The notes beneath the pieces were generated by a model, which was not told the origin of the DNA, did no database searches, and was given only the letters and a program-made list of their open reading frames with translations. Shown piece after piece: positions 25,857 to 34,056 of a DNA stretch of 64,000 nucleotides. The stretch is from Naumannella cuiyingiana (GTDB lineage Bacteria > Actinomycetota > Actinomycetes > Propionibacteriales > Propionibacteriaceae): assembly GCF_013408305.1 (NCBI RefSeq), contig NZ_JACBZS010000001.1, positions 558,001 through 622,000 on the forward strand, written 5' to 3'. The number at the start of each line of letters is the position of its first letter. Within the stretch, counting starts at the first letter, position 1. A program made the position numbers and the translations under genes.

Positions 25857-26596
25857 GGGGCCATCGTGCCATCGGCGGCCAGCAGCTCGAGGCACTCGGC
25901 CAGGTGCCGCGCGCCCGTGATCATGGCCCGCGACCGCTCGAACAAGACCTCGCGTCGTCGCTCCAGCGTCGCCTGCAGCGCCGGCGTACCGCCCGCCCGG
26001 CGGAGCTCGGCGATCACCGGGGAGATCGCGTCGAACAGGTAACCCGACCGGCGCAGCAGTTGCACCGCCCGGGCATCGCGCACATCGCCCGGGTCATAGC
26101 GCCGATACCCGGTCCCTCGCTCGCGCGCGGGCGACAGCAGACCCGCCGACTCCCACACCCGCAGGGCGGAGGTACGCACCCCGAGGCGGCGGGCGAGGTC
26201 GCCGATCGCGAGCGAGTTGTCGTCCGGCACCTGACCGGCCCCCGCCGGGTCGGCCGCGAGTGCCGCCAGCGCGTCGGCGAGCTCGGCCAGGGCCACCCGC
26301 TCGTCGTGCAGCGCCCCGTGCCCCGCGTCGATCCGCTCCAGCACCGCCGCGATCTCGCCGCGCCACAGCGGGACGAGCGCCGCCACCGCACCACTCGCAC
26401 CCATCCCGCCCGCGAGTGCCGTGTAGGCACGCAGCGCGGCCAGGTGTTGCGGGCCGTAGCGACGGTGCCCGCCCGCGCTGCGCCGGGCCGGGGGCAGCAC
26501 GCCGAGGTCCTCCAGCCGGCGTACCTGCTGGGTCGAGACGCCGGCGGCGCGCGCCAGTTCGATCGGCCGGACCGCACCTCCGACTCCACCCGGCAT
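25853..26596 (-). CDS. Double-MerR transcriptional regulator
   Basis: This 247-residue protein contains two MerR-type winged helices in one chain: residues 10-75 (IELARAAGVSTQQVRRLEDLGVLPPARRS..GHRRYG) and residues 129-200 (LAIGDLARRLGVRTSALRVWESAGLLSP..GYRRYDPGDV). Single-domain MerR proteins normally dimerise to bind DNA, so this arrangement may bind as a pseudo-dimer. No cysteine-rich metal site is present, which favours a drug-type regulator. A good ribosome binding site (GGGGGAGAGG) precedes the ATG. It is co-transcribed with the TetR gene and divergent from an exporter. Confidence 0.9.
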   Translation of the reverse strand: MPGGVGGAVRPIELARAAGVSTQQVRRLEDLGVLPPARRSAGGHRRYGPQHLAALRAYTALAGGMGASGAVAALVPLWRGEIAAVLERIDAGHGALHDERVALAELADALAALAADPAGAGQVPDDNSLAIGDLARRLGVRTSALRVWESAGLLSPARERGTGYRRYDPGDVRDARAVQLLRRSGYLFDAISPVIAELRRAGGTPALQATLERRREVLFERSRAMITGARHLAECLELLAADGTMAP

Positions 26597-26661
26597 GAAA
26601 CCTCTCCCCCAACGATCGCGCGCCCATCAAGAACTCGACGCTCCGAAATTTACACATGCAC

Positions 26662-26679
26662 TTCAATGATAGATTTGAA
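26662..26679. promoter_or_regulatory. Inverted repeat TTCAA-N8-TTGAA
   Basis: An AT-rich imperfect palindrome lies in the 192-bp region between the MerR-TetR pair and the exporter. It is nearer to the merR start and is a candidate operator for the double-MerR protein. Confidence 0.45.
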
Positions 26680-26738
26680 TTACCGAAATCCCGCAGGAAC
26701 CCAGCGACCCAGCGTCGCCCGACAGCTCTTGAATTGAT

Positions 26739-26753
26739 CCGTACAATGTACGG
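26739..26753. promoter_or_regulatory. Palindrome CCGTACA-N-TGTACGG, probable operator
   Basis: This perfect 7+1+7 palindrome lies between TTGAAT (26729-26734) and TATCCT (26754-26759 region), 36 bases before the exporter ATG. Placement between -35 and -10 suits a repressor site, most likely for the adjacent TetR protein. Confidence 0.6.
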
Positions 26754-26788
26754 TATCCTGTACACCCCCTCCATTCGACAGGAGTGTC

Positions 26789-27793
26789 ATGTCCCGATCC
26801 GCCGTGCCCCGATCCGTCACCCCTCGATCCGTCGGCCCCGAGCCGGACATCGCGATCCGCACCGAACAACTCACCAAGACCTATCCCGGGAAGCGCCGGC
26901 AGGCGCCGGTGACCGCCCTGGCCGGCCTCGACCTGATCGTCCCGGCGGGCACGGTGCACGGCCTGCTCGGCCACAACGGGGCCGGCAAGTCCACCACCGT
27001 GCGGATCCTCGCGACTCTGCTGTCCCCGACCTCGGGCAGCGCCCGCGTCGCCGGGCATGACGTGGGGGCCGACCCGGCCGCGGTCCGGTCGTCGATCGGT
27101 CTGGTCGGGCAGTACGCCGCGGTCGACGAACCGCTGACCGGCCGCGACAACCTGCTGCTGTTCGGCCGCCTGGCCGGCCTCTCGCCCGCCGGGGCCCGCG
27201 CCCGCGCCGGCGAGCTGCTGGAGCAGTTCCGGCTGACCGAGGCGGCAGCACGCCCGGTCTCCGGTTACTCCGGCGGCATGCGACGCCGGCTGGACCTGGC
27301 GGCCAGCCTGCTGACCACCCCGCCCGTGCTGTTCGTCGACGAGCCGACCACCGGGCTCGATCCGGCCGGTCGCCGCGACGTCTGGTCCGCGGTCGCCGAG
27401 CTGGCGCAGGCCGGCACCACCGTGCTGTTGACCACCCAGTACCTCGAGGAGGCCGATCGGCTCGCCGACGCGATCACCATCCTGCGCGATGGCGCCGTGG
27501 CCGCGGAGGGTACGCCGGACCAGCTCAAGGCCGAACTCGGCGGCGACCGCGCCGAGATCACCTTCACCGACCCCGAGATCACGGATCGGGCGCTCGCCGC
27601 GCTTGCCCACGCCGAGCGCGGCGACGAGCCCGGCGTGGTGCGGGTGCCGATCGCCGACTCCACGCGCGACCTGATCCGGATCTGCAGCACCCTCGACGCC
27701 GAGCGGCTCGAACCCGACACCCTCCAGTTGCGCCACGCCACCCTCGACGACGTCTTCCTCACCCACACCGCCAGCGAAGGAGCCGCCCGATGA
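26789..27793 (+). CDS. DrrA-type ABC exporter ATP-binding protein
   Basis: This 334-residue ABC ATPase has Walker A (GHNGAGKS, residues 61-68), signature YSGGMRRRLDLA, Walker B (VLFVDEPTTGLD) and the downstream DrrA-type C-terminal extension (RVPIADSTRDLIRICSTLDAERLEPDTLQLRHATLDDVFL in pieces). The family powers export of drugs or lipids through a DrrB-type permease. The first 22 residues contain repeated PRSV units. AGGAG precedes the ATG. The gene overlaps the permease gene by 4 bp (ATGA). Confidence 0.92.
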   Translation: MSRSAVPRSVTPRSVGPEPDIAIRTEQLTKTYPGKRRQAPVTALAGLDLIVPAGTVHGLLGHNGAGKSTTVRILATLLSPTSGSARVAGHDVGADPAAVRSSIGLVGQYAAVDEPLTGRDNLLLFGRLAGLSPAGARARAGELLEQFRLTEAAARPVSGYSGGMRRRLDLAASLLTTPPVLFVDEPTTGLDPAGRRDVWSAVAELAQAGTTVLLTTQYLEEADRLADAITILRDGAVAAEGTPDQLKAELGGDRAEITFTDPEITDRALAALAHAERGDEPGVVRVPIADSTRDLIRICSTLDAERLEPDTLQLRHATLDDVFLTHTASEGAAR

Positions 27794-28557
27794 TCTCCGA
27801 CACCCTCGTGATGACCCGCCGCACGATGATGTACTGGCGGACCAATCCCATGCAGTTGATCATGGCCGCCGCGTTCCCGCTGCTGATGTTGTTGATGATG
27901 GGCGGCATGTTCGGCGGCGCGATCGCCGGGGACGTGGTCACCTACCTGAACCCCCTGCTGCCGGGGTTGTTGACCATGACCACCTTCTTCGGTCTGTCCA
28001 CGACCATGTACATCGTCGTCAATGACGCGGAGAAGGGCGTCACCGACCGGTTCCGGTCGCTGCCGATCAACGCCTCGTCGATCATCGGCGGCCGGGTGCT
28101 CGCCGACCTGTTGCTGATCACCATCAGCCTGGTCGTGATGAGCGTCGTCGGGGTGCTCTTCGGCTGGCGACCGGGCGCGCCCTGGTGGTCGATGCTGGCG
28201 GCGTACGGCCTGCTGTTGCTGCTCGGGCTCGCGGTGACCTGGCTCGGTATCGGGATCGCCCTGCGCGGCGGCGAGGGTGTGGTGCAGGCCAGCTATGTGC
28301 TGGTCTGGCCGTTCGTCTTCGTCTCCTCGATCTTCGTGGATCCGGCGACGATGCCGGCCTGGCTGGGCGCGATCGCGGCCTGGAATCCGCTGTCGGCGAC
28401 GGCGAACGCGGTGCGGGTGCTGACCGGCTCCCCGGTCTGGTCGGACGCCTCGCTCCCGGCCACCCACCCGGTGCTGTTCTCGGTTGCCTGGTCGCTGCTG
28501 ATCCTGGCGATCGCCGTGCCGCTGACCGCGCGCGCCTACCGCGGGCTGTCGCGCTGA
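27790..28557 (+). CDS. DrrB-type ABC exporter permease
   Basis: This 255-residue ABC-2 permease has six predicted membrane segments. MMYWRTNPMQLIMAAAFPLLMLLMM forms the first, and the family block VNDAEKGVTDRFRSLPINASSIIGGRVLADLLL (in parts) lies at residues 75-110. The C-terminal PATMPAWLGAIAAWNPLSATANAVRVL is typical of DrrB. It forms the membrane half of the exporter with the preceding ATPase. The cargo is unknown. The gene ends in a strong hairpin shared with copA. Confidence 0.92.
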   Translation: MISDTLVMTRRTMMYWRTNPMQLIMAAAFPLLMLLMMGGMFGGAIAGDVVTYLNPLLPGLLTMTTFFGLSTTMYIVVNDAEKGVTDRFRSLPINASSIIGGRVLADLLLITISLVVMSVVGVLFGWRPGAPWWSMLAAYGLLLLLGLAVTWLGIGIALRGGEGVVQASYVLVWPFVFVSSIFVDPATMPAWLGAIAAWNPLSATANAVRVLTGSPVWSDASLPATHPVLFSVAWSLLILAIAVPLTARAYRGLSR

Positions 28558-28561
28558 CGGG

Positions 28562-28598
28562 CCGGGTCCGCGCCGCCGGTCAGGCGGCGCGGGCCCGG
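28562..28598. terminator. Bidirectional hairpin between drrB-like gene and copA
   Basis: Arms at 28562-28577 (CCGGGTCCGCGCCGCC) and 28583-28598 pair over 16 bases with one G-T mismatch around a 5-base loop. The copA stop codon lies in the loop. There is no T-tract on either side, as is common in high-GC actinobacteria. Confidence 0.8.
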
Positions 28599-30850
28599 AA
28601 TCCTCGCAGCCGCTGGCTGTTGGCCACGACGAACACCGAGGAGAAGGCCATCGCCGCCCCGGCCAGCATCGGGTTCAGCAGCCCGGCGGCCGCCAGCGGC
28701 AGAGCTGCGACGTTGTAGGCGAAGGCCCAGAACAGGTTCGTCCGGATCGTGCCCAGCGTCCGGCGGGACAGCCGGATCGCGTCGGCCGCCGCGCGCAGGT
28801 CGCCGCGGACCAGCGTCAGGTCGGAGGCCTCGATGGCGGCATCGGTGCCGGTGCCCATCGCCAGGCCGAGGTCCGCGCGGGCGAGCGCCGCCGCGTCGTT
28901 CACCCCGTCGCCGACCATCGCGACCGAGCGGCCCTCGTCCTGCAGCCGGCGCACGGCATCGACCTTGCCCGCCGGCAGCACCTGCGCGATCACCCGCTCG
29001 GGGTCGATCCCGACCTCGGCCGCCACGGCCGCCGCCACCTCGGCACTGTCACCGGTGAGCAGCACCGGGGTCAGGCCCAGCGCACGGAACTGGGCGATGG
29101 CGTCAGCCGAGGTGGGTCGGACCGCGTCGGCCACGACGAGCACCCCGCGCGGCCGGCCGTTCCAGCCGACCACGACCGCCGTCCGTCCGCGCCGGCCCGC
29201 TGCCCGCACCGCCTCGGTCAGCTCGTCGGCCAGCGGCGCCTCGGCGATCATCCCGGGCCGGCCCACGGTGACCTCGCGGGCGTCCCCGTGCTCGCGGACC
29301 TCGCCGCGCACCCCGAGACCCGCCAGACTGGAGAAACCGTGCACGGCGGGCAGGTCGCCGAACCGCTCGACGGCAGTGGCGGCGATCGCCCGGGCGATCG
29401 GATGCTCGGAGGCATCCTCCACCGCACCGGCCAGCCGCAACACCTCATCGGGGTCCTCGCCGTCGGCGGCGATCACGTCGAGCAGCGCCATCCGTCCGGT
29501 GGTCACGGTGCCGGTCTTGTCCAGCACGACGGTGTCCACCCGGCGGGTGGTCTCGAGCACCTCGGGCCCCTTGATCAGGATGCCGAGCTGGGCACCGCGA
29601 CCGGTGCCGATCATCAGCGCCATCGGCGTGGCCAGGCCGAGCGCGCACGGGCAGGCGACGATCAGCACCGCCACGGCGGCGGTGAAGGCCGTCGTCAGCG
29701 ACCCGCCCGTCCCGACCCAGAAACCGAAAGTGGCCAGGGCGAGCAGGACCACGATCGGGACGAAGATGCCCGAGACCTTGTCGGCCAGCCGCTGGGCCGC
29801 GGTCTTTCCGGTCTGCGCGTCCTCGACCAGCCGCGCCATCTGCGCGAGCTGGGTGTCCGCGCCGACCCGGGTCGCCTCGACCACCAGCCGACCGCCCGCG
29901 TTCACGGTCGCGCCGACCACGGCATCGCCGGGACCGACCTCCACGGGCACGGACTCGCCGGTGATCATCGAGGCATCGACGGCCGAGGCGCCCTCGACGA
30001 TCTCGCCGTCGGTGGCGATCTTCTCGCCCGGCCGGACGACGAACCGATCGCCGACGGCGAGCTGCTCGACGCCGATCCGGAGCTCGCGACCGTCGCGCAG
30101 GACAGAGACCTCCTTGACGCCGAGCTCGAGCAGCGCCCGCAGGGCGGTGCCGGCGCGGCGCTTCGAGCGCGCCTCGAAGTAGCGGCCGAGCAGGATGAAG
30201 GTGATCACGCCCGCGCCGACCTCGAGATAGATGTTGTCGGCGCCGTCCCCGCGGGCGACCGTCAGCTCGAACGAGTGGGTCATCCCGGGTATCCCGGCGG
30301 TGCCGAGGAGGAGCGCGTACAACGACCACAACAATGCAGCGCTGGTGCCCATGGAGATCAGCGTGTCCATCGTCGCCGTGCCGTGCCGCAGGTTGGCCCA
30401 GGCCGCCTTGTGGAACGGCCAGCCGCCCCAGACGATCACCGGCGCGGCCAGCGTCAGCGAGAGCCACTGCCAGTAGGTGAACTGCAATGCCGGGATCATC
30501 GCCATCGCGATCACCGGGAGGCTGAGCAGCGCGCAGATGATCACCCGGTCGCGCAGCGCGCGGACCGGCGCGTCCTCGTCGGCGCCGGGGGTGTCGTCGG
30601 CGCGGTCGCGACGCGCCAGGCGCGCGGTGTAGCCGGCCTGCCGCACGGCCGTGATCAACGCGCGCGGATCGAGGCCCGCGTCATGGCTGACCTTCGCCTT
30701 CTCCGTCGCGTAGTTCACCGTCGCACTGACGCCGTCGAGCCGGTTCAGCCGGCGCTCGATCCGGTTGGCGCACGACGCGCAGGTCATGCCTCCGATCACG
30801 AGCTCGACCTCGGCCCGTGGAGCGCGGGTCAGCTCGCCCGGCACGCTCAC
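28580..30850 (-). CDS. copA: Copper-translocating P1B-type ATPase
   Basis: This 756-residue P-type ATPase exports Cu+. In order it shows one N-terminal heavy-metal domain (GMTCASC, Cys24 and Cys27), paired membrane helices, the actuator loop ([12 protein letters not shown]), the CPC metal channel motif ([12 protein letters not shown], near residue 399), the phosphorylation site DKTGT (near residue 443) and the HP motif (SEHPIARAI). It ends with the hinge [24 protein letters not shown] (in part). I used the GTG at 30850, which follows GGGGGCGGA; upstream in-frame sequence overlaps the chaperone gene antisense to its usual composition. It is co-transcribed with copZ and preceded by CsoR-like boxes. 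Confidence 0.95.
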   Translation of the reverse strand: MSVPGELTRAPRAEVELVIGGMTCASCANRIERRLNRLDGVSATVNYATEKAKVSHDAGLDPRALITAVRQAGYTARLARRDRADDTPGADEDAPVRALRDRVIICALLSLPVIAMAMIPALQFTYWQWLSLTLAAPVIVWGGWPFHKAAWANLRHGTATMDTLISMGTSAALLWSLYALLLGTAGIPGMTHSFELTVARGDGADNIYLEVGAGVITFILLGRYFEARSKRRAGTALRALLELGVKEVSVLRDGRELRIGVEQLAVGDRFVVRPGEKIATDGEIVEGASAVDASMITGESVPVEVGPGDAVVGATVNAGGRLVVEATRVGADTQLAQMARLVEDAQTGKTAAQRLADKVSGIFVPIVVLLALATFGFWVGTGGSLTTAFTAAVAVLIVACPCALGLATPMALMIGTGRGAQLGILIKGPEVLETTRRVDTVVLDKTGTVTTGRMALLDVIAADGEDPDEVLRLAGAVEDASEHPIARAIAATAVERFGDLPAVHGFSSLAGLGVRGEVREHGDAREVTVGRPGMIAEAPLADELTEAVRAAGRRGRTAVVVGWNGRPRGVLVVADAVRPTSADAIAQFRALGLTPVLLTGDSAEVAAAVAAEVGIDPERVIAQVLPAGKVDAVRRLQDEGRSVAMVGDGVNDAAALARADLGLAMGTGTDAAIEASDLTLVRGDLRAAADAIRLSRRTLGTIRTNLFWAFAYNVAALPLAAAGLLNPMLAGAAMAFSSVFVVANSQRLRGFRARAA

Positions 30851-30863
30851 CGTCCGCCCCCGA

Positions 30864-31076
30864 TCACTCGGCGTCGGCCAGGTCGTAGCCGGCCTCGCCG
30901 ACCGCGGCCCGGATGCCGTCGGTCGGCACGGGCTGGTCACTGAGGACGGTGAGCCGGCCGGAGGCCAGGTCGACCTCGACGCCGGTGACACCCCCGACCC
31001 GACCGACCTCCCGCGACACCGATGCCGCGCAGTGCTCGCAGGTCATCCCGGTGACGGTGTAGTCCGCGGTGCCCAT
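30864..31076 (-). CDS. copZ: CopZ-type copper chaperone
   Basis: This 70-residue single heavy-metal-associated domain carries [11 protein letters not shown] with the Cu+-binding Cys13 and Cys16. It delivers copper to CopA, whose gene begins 13 bp after its stop. The length is normal for CopZ. Confidence 0.93.
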   Translation of the reverse strand: MGTADYTVTGMTCEHCAASVSREVGRVGGVTGVEVDLASGRLTVLSDQPVPTDGIRAAVGEAGYDLADAE

Positions 31077-31108
31077 CGTCTCGCCTCCCGTGTGATTGCC
31101 GGCCTGGA

Positions 31109-31123
31109 TACCCCTCGAGGGTA
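31109..31123. promoter_or_regulatory. CsoR-like operator 1
   Basis: TACCCCTCGAGGGTA shows the TACCC...GGGTA symmetry of copper-sensing CsoR operators. It lies 33 bases upstream of copZ. Confidence 0.6.
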
Positions 31124-31143
31124 ATCACTCGTTGGCGCCGAAT

Positions 31144-31160
31144 ATACCCCCCTACGGTAT
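31144..31160. promoter_or_regulatory. CsoR-like operator 2
   Basis: ATACCCCCCTACGGTAT closely resembles CsoR sites of the ATACCCCCTA...GGTAT type. It lies 35 bases from operator 1, between copZ and the divergent MOSC gene. No csoR gene is present in the window. Confidence 0.65.
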
Positions 31161-31210
31161 TTTTGCAAGACGTTCGCGACCCGATCCGGATCCCCGGCAG
31201 ACTTGCGCAG

Positions 31211-32068
31211 GTGATCGTCACCGCGTTGAACCTGCACCCCGTCAAGAGCGCCGCGATCCGACCCGTCGACGCCGCCACGGTCGGCCCCGCCGGGCTGCGC
31301 GGCGACCGAGAGTGGATGGTGGTGGACGAGGCCGGGCAGGCGATCACGGCGCGCGAACTGCCGGCGCTGTTCACGATCGTCGCCGACACCCCGCAGACCG
31401 ACCCCGCGTGCGGCGCCGCGCTGCGGCTGTCCGCGCCCGGAGCCGGGACGCTGGAGCTCGCCGAGGCTGCCGCTGCACACCAGCTCACCGTCCGGCTGTT
31501 CACGCGGCCGGCCTGGCAGGCACTGCGGGTCGGCGCCGAGGCGGACGCCTGGCTGTGCGAGGCGCTGCGCCGTCCCGATGTGCACCTGGTGCACTGCCAC
31601 GACCCGCGACAGCGCACCCTGAACCCCGAGTACAGCCGGCCGGGCGATCACGCCGCGTTCCAGGACGGTTACCCGGTGACCGTGCTGGGCGAGGCATCGG
31701 TGCGGCAGGTCGACGCCTGGGTCGCCGAGCGCCGCGCCGAACTGGGCGAGCCGGCCGGCTCGCCCATCACGCCACAGCGCTTCCGGCCCAATGTCGTGGT
31801 GGCCGGCGGCGAACCGTTCGAGGAGGACGCCTGGACACAGGTGCGACTCGGCGGAACGCGGCTGCGGGGGGTGAAGTCGGTCGACCGCTGCGTGATGACC
31901 ACCATCGACCCGGACACCCGGGAGAAGGGCAAGGAGCCGATCCGTAGCCTCGCCCGGCACCGGCGTTGGGACGGCCGGACCTGGCTCGCCCGGCACCTGA
32001 TCCCCGAACAGCCCGGCACCATCCGGGTGGGCGACCCGGTCGAGGTGCTTGCCCGGTCAGGCGGCTGA
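31211..32068 (+). CDS. MOSC domain protein (YcbX-like)
   Basis: This 285-residue protein has a beta-barrel N-terminal domain (LNLHPVKSAAIRPVDAATVGPAGLRGDREWMVVD, in pieces) and a C-terminal MOSC domain. The conserved cysteine lies in KSVDRCVMTTIDPDT, near residue 235. Family members transfer or use sulfur bound to molybdenum cofactor; YcbX reduces N-hydroxylated bases. I used the GTG at 31211; an upstream TTG at 31163 would add an implausible basic stretch. It is divergent from copZ-copA and overlaps the end of the convergent ABC exporter by 12 bp. Confidence 0.88.
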   Translation: MIVTALNLHPVKSAAIRPVDAATVGPAGLRGDREWMVVDEAGQAITARELPALFTIVADTPQTDPACGAALRLSAPGAGTLELAEAAAAHQLTVRLFTRPAWQALRVGAEADAWLCEALRRPDVHLVHCHDPRQRTLNPEYSRPGDHAAFQDGYPVTVLGEASVRQVDAWVAERRAELGEPAGSPITPQRFRPNVVVAGGEPFEEDAWTQVRLGGTRLRGVKSVDRCVMTTIDPDTREKGKEPIRSLARHRRWDGRTWLARHLIPEQPGTIRVGDPVEVLARSGG

Positions 32069-33970
32069 GCAACAACCCGACCGGCGAGCGTCGTCGCCAC
32101 CGGCGAACTGCGTGCGGTGCAGTTCGGCGTACCGGCCGCCGCGGGCCAGCAGCGAGGCGTGATCACCGCGCTCGACGATCCGGCCGGCCTCGACGACCAG
32201 GATCTCGTCGGCGGCCCGGATGGTCGACAGCCGGTGCGCGATGACCAGCGAGGTACGCCCGACCAGCGCCTCCGCCAGCGCCGCCTGCACGGCAGCCTCC
32301 GAGGTCGCATCGAGCGAGGCCGTCGCCTCGTCCAGGATCACCACCTGCGGCCGGGCCAGCAGCAGGCGGGCGATCGCCAGCCGCTGCCGCTCGCCGCCCG
32401 ACAACCGGTAGCCGCGCTCCCCCACCACGGTGTCGAGGCCGTCGGGCAACGCCCGGACCACCTCGGCGAGCCGGGCCCGGCCGAGCGCGTCCCACAGGTC
32501 GTCATCGGTCGCCTCGGGGTACGCCAGACGCAGGTTCTCCGCCAGCGAGGCATGGAACAGGTGGCCGTCCTGGGTGACCATGCCGATGGTCTGCTTGATC
32601 GAGGCGGCGCTGAGCTCGCGGACATCGACGCCGCCGAGGCGTACCGCCCCGGAGTCGGTGTCGTAGAGGCGCGCGGCGAGCTGGGCGATGGTGGACTTGC
32701 CCGCCCCGGAGGAGCCGACCAGCGCGATCATCCGACCCGGTGCCGCGGTGAACGACACGTCGTGCAACACATCCTCCCCGCCGCGCTGGTCGAGCACGGC
32801 GACCTCCTCCAGGGAGGCCAGCGACACCTTGCCCGCGGCAGGATAGGCGAAGGTGACGTCGTCGAACTCGAGGCCGACCCCGTTGCCCGAAGCGTCGCCC
32901 GCGGGCACCGCGCGCGCATCCGGCGCATCCGTGATCAGCGGCTCCAGGTCGAGGACCTCGAAGACCCGCTCGAAACTGACCAGCGCGCTCATCAGGTCGA
33001 CGCGGGCGCCGGCCAGGGCGGTCAGCGGGGCGTACAACCGGGTGAGCAACAGCGCCAGCGCGACCACATCGCCCGCCTGCAACTGGCCGGCCACCGCGAA
33101 CACCCCGCCGAGCCCGTAGACCAGCGCCAGCGCGAGCGCCGAGACCAGCGTCAGCGCATTCGTGAAGGTCGCCTGCAGCATCGCCGTGTGCACCCCGATG
33201 TCGCGCACCCGACCGGCGCGCACCCCGAACTCCGCCGACTCCCGCTCGGGACGGCCGAACAACTTGATCAACGTCGCGCCGGGTGCGGAGAACCGCTCGG
33301 TCATCTGCGAGGTCATCACCGCGTTGTGGTTGGCCGCCTCCCTGGATTGTCGCGCCAGCCGCGCCCCCATCCGACGGGCCGGGATCACGAAGATCGGCAA
33401 CAGCACCAGGCTGAGCAGCGTGATCTGCCAGGAGATGCCGAGCATCACGACCAGCGTCAGGATCAGCGTGACCAGATTGCTGACCACCCCGGACAGCGTC
33501 CCGCTGAACGCGCGCTGGGCGCCGATCACATCGGAGTTCAACCGGCTGACCAGGGCCCCCGTGCGGGTCCGGGTGAAGAAGGCGATCGGCATCCGCTGGA
33601 CATGATCGAACACCGCGGTACGCAGATCGAAGATCAGCCCCTCACCGATCCGCGCCGAGAGCCAGCGGCCGAGCAGGTTCAGCCCGGCCTCGGCGAGCGC
33701 GATCGCCGCGATCGCCACCGCGAGGGTGATCACCAGCGCCGTCGGGCCGCCCGCGGTGATCGCATCGACCACCCGGCCGGCCAGCACCGGGGTCGCGACC
33801 GCCGTCGCGGCCGTCGCGATGCCGACCACGAGGAAGGCGATCAGCGCGCCGCGGTGCGGCCGGGCGAAGCCACCGATCCGCCGCACCGTCGCGGCCGAGA
33901 ACGGCCGCCGGTCCGACTGGGCGTGCATCGCGTTGTACAACGAGTTCCACGCCGTGACATCCATGCTCAT
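32057..33970 (-). CDS. ABC transporter, fused permease-ATPase (multidrug exporter type)
   Basis: This 637-residue half-transporter has six membrane helices (residues about 40-310). The segment RIGEGLIFDLRTAVFDHVQRMPIAFFTRTRTGALVSRLNSDV (in pieces) is typical of type IV exporters. A C-terminal ABC domain carries Walker A (GSSGAGKST), signature LSGGERQRLAIARLLL and Walker B (VVILDEATASLD). It should act as a homodimer. The ATG at 33970 has TAGCGT seven bases upstream. The protein ends GCCSAA; the two adjacent cysteines near the end are unusual. Substrate unknown. Confidence 0.92.
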   Translation of the reverse strand: MSMDVTAWNSLYNAMHAQSDRRPFSAATVRRIGGFARPHRGALIAFLVVGIATAATAVATPVLAGRVVDAITAGGPTALVITLAVAIAAIALAEAGLNLLGRWLSARIGEGLIFDLRTAVFDHVQRMPIAFFTRTRTGALVSRLNSDVIGAQRAFSGTLSGVVSNLVTLILTLVVMLGISWQITLLSLVLLPIFVIPARRMGARLARQSREAANHNAVMTSQMTERFSAPGATLIKLFGRPERESAEFGVRAGRVRDIGVHTAMLQATFTNALTLVSALALALVYGLGGVFAVAGQLQAGDVVALALLLTRLYAPLTALAGARVDLMSALVSFERVFEVLDLEPLITDAPDARAVPAGDASGNGVGLEFDDVTFAYPAAGKVSLASLEEVAVLDQRGGEDVLHDVSFTAAPGRMIALVGSSGAGKSTIAQLAARLYDTDSGAVRLGGVDVRELSAASIKQTIGMVTQDGHLFHASLAENLRLAYPEATDDDLWDALGRARLAEVVRALPDGLDTVVGERGYRLSGGERQRLAIARLLLARPQVVILDEATASLDATSEAAVQAALAEALVGRTSLVIAHRLSTIRAADEILVVEAGRIVERGDHASLLARGGRYAELHRTQFAGGDDARRSGCCSAA

Positions 33971-33977
33971 GTCGCCC

Positions 33978-33983
33978 ACGCTA
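33978..33983 (-). promoter_or_regulatory. -10 hexamer TAGCGT of the ABC exporter
   Basis: TAGCGT on the minus strand ends seven bases before the ATG at 33970. Confidence 0.45.
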
Positions 33984-34044
33984 TGCCCTGCACCGCGGTT
34001 GAGGTCCAACGGGAATTGCGCACCTCACCAGCGCGGCCGCGGGT

Positions 34045-34050
34045 TACGCT
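34045..34050 (+). promoter_or_regulatory. -10 hexamer TACGCT of the aminotransferase
   Basis: TACGCT ends six bases before the ATG at 34057. Together with the divergent exporter hexamer it makes a compact 86-bp divergent promoter region. Confidence 0.45.
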
Positions 34051-34056
34051 GCGGCC

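Noticed and set aside
25853-26596. Heavy-metal MerR regulator
   Set aside because: The protein lacks the cysteine or histidine metal ligands of metal-sensing MerR proteins and sits beside a drug-type exporter.
30851-30991. N-terminal extension of CopA from an upstream start
   Set aside because: The extra residues ([11 protein letters not shown]...) overlap the copZ gene in another frame and have shadow-like composition. The GTG at 30850 has a good ribosome binding site.
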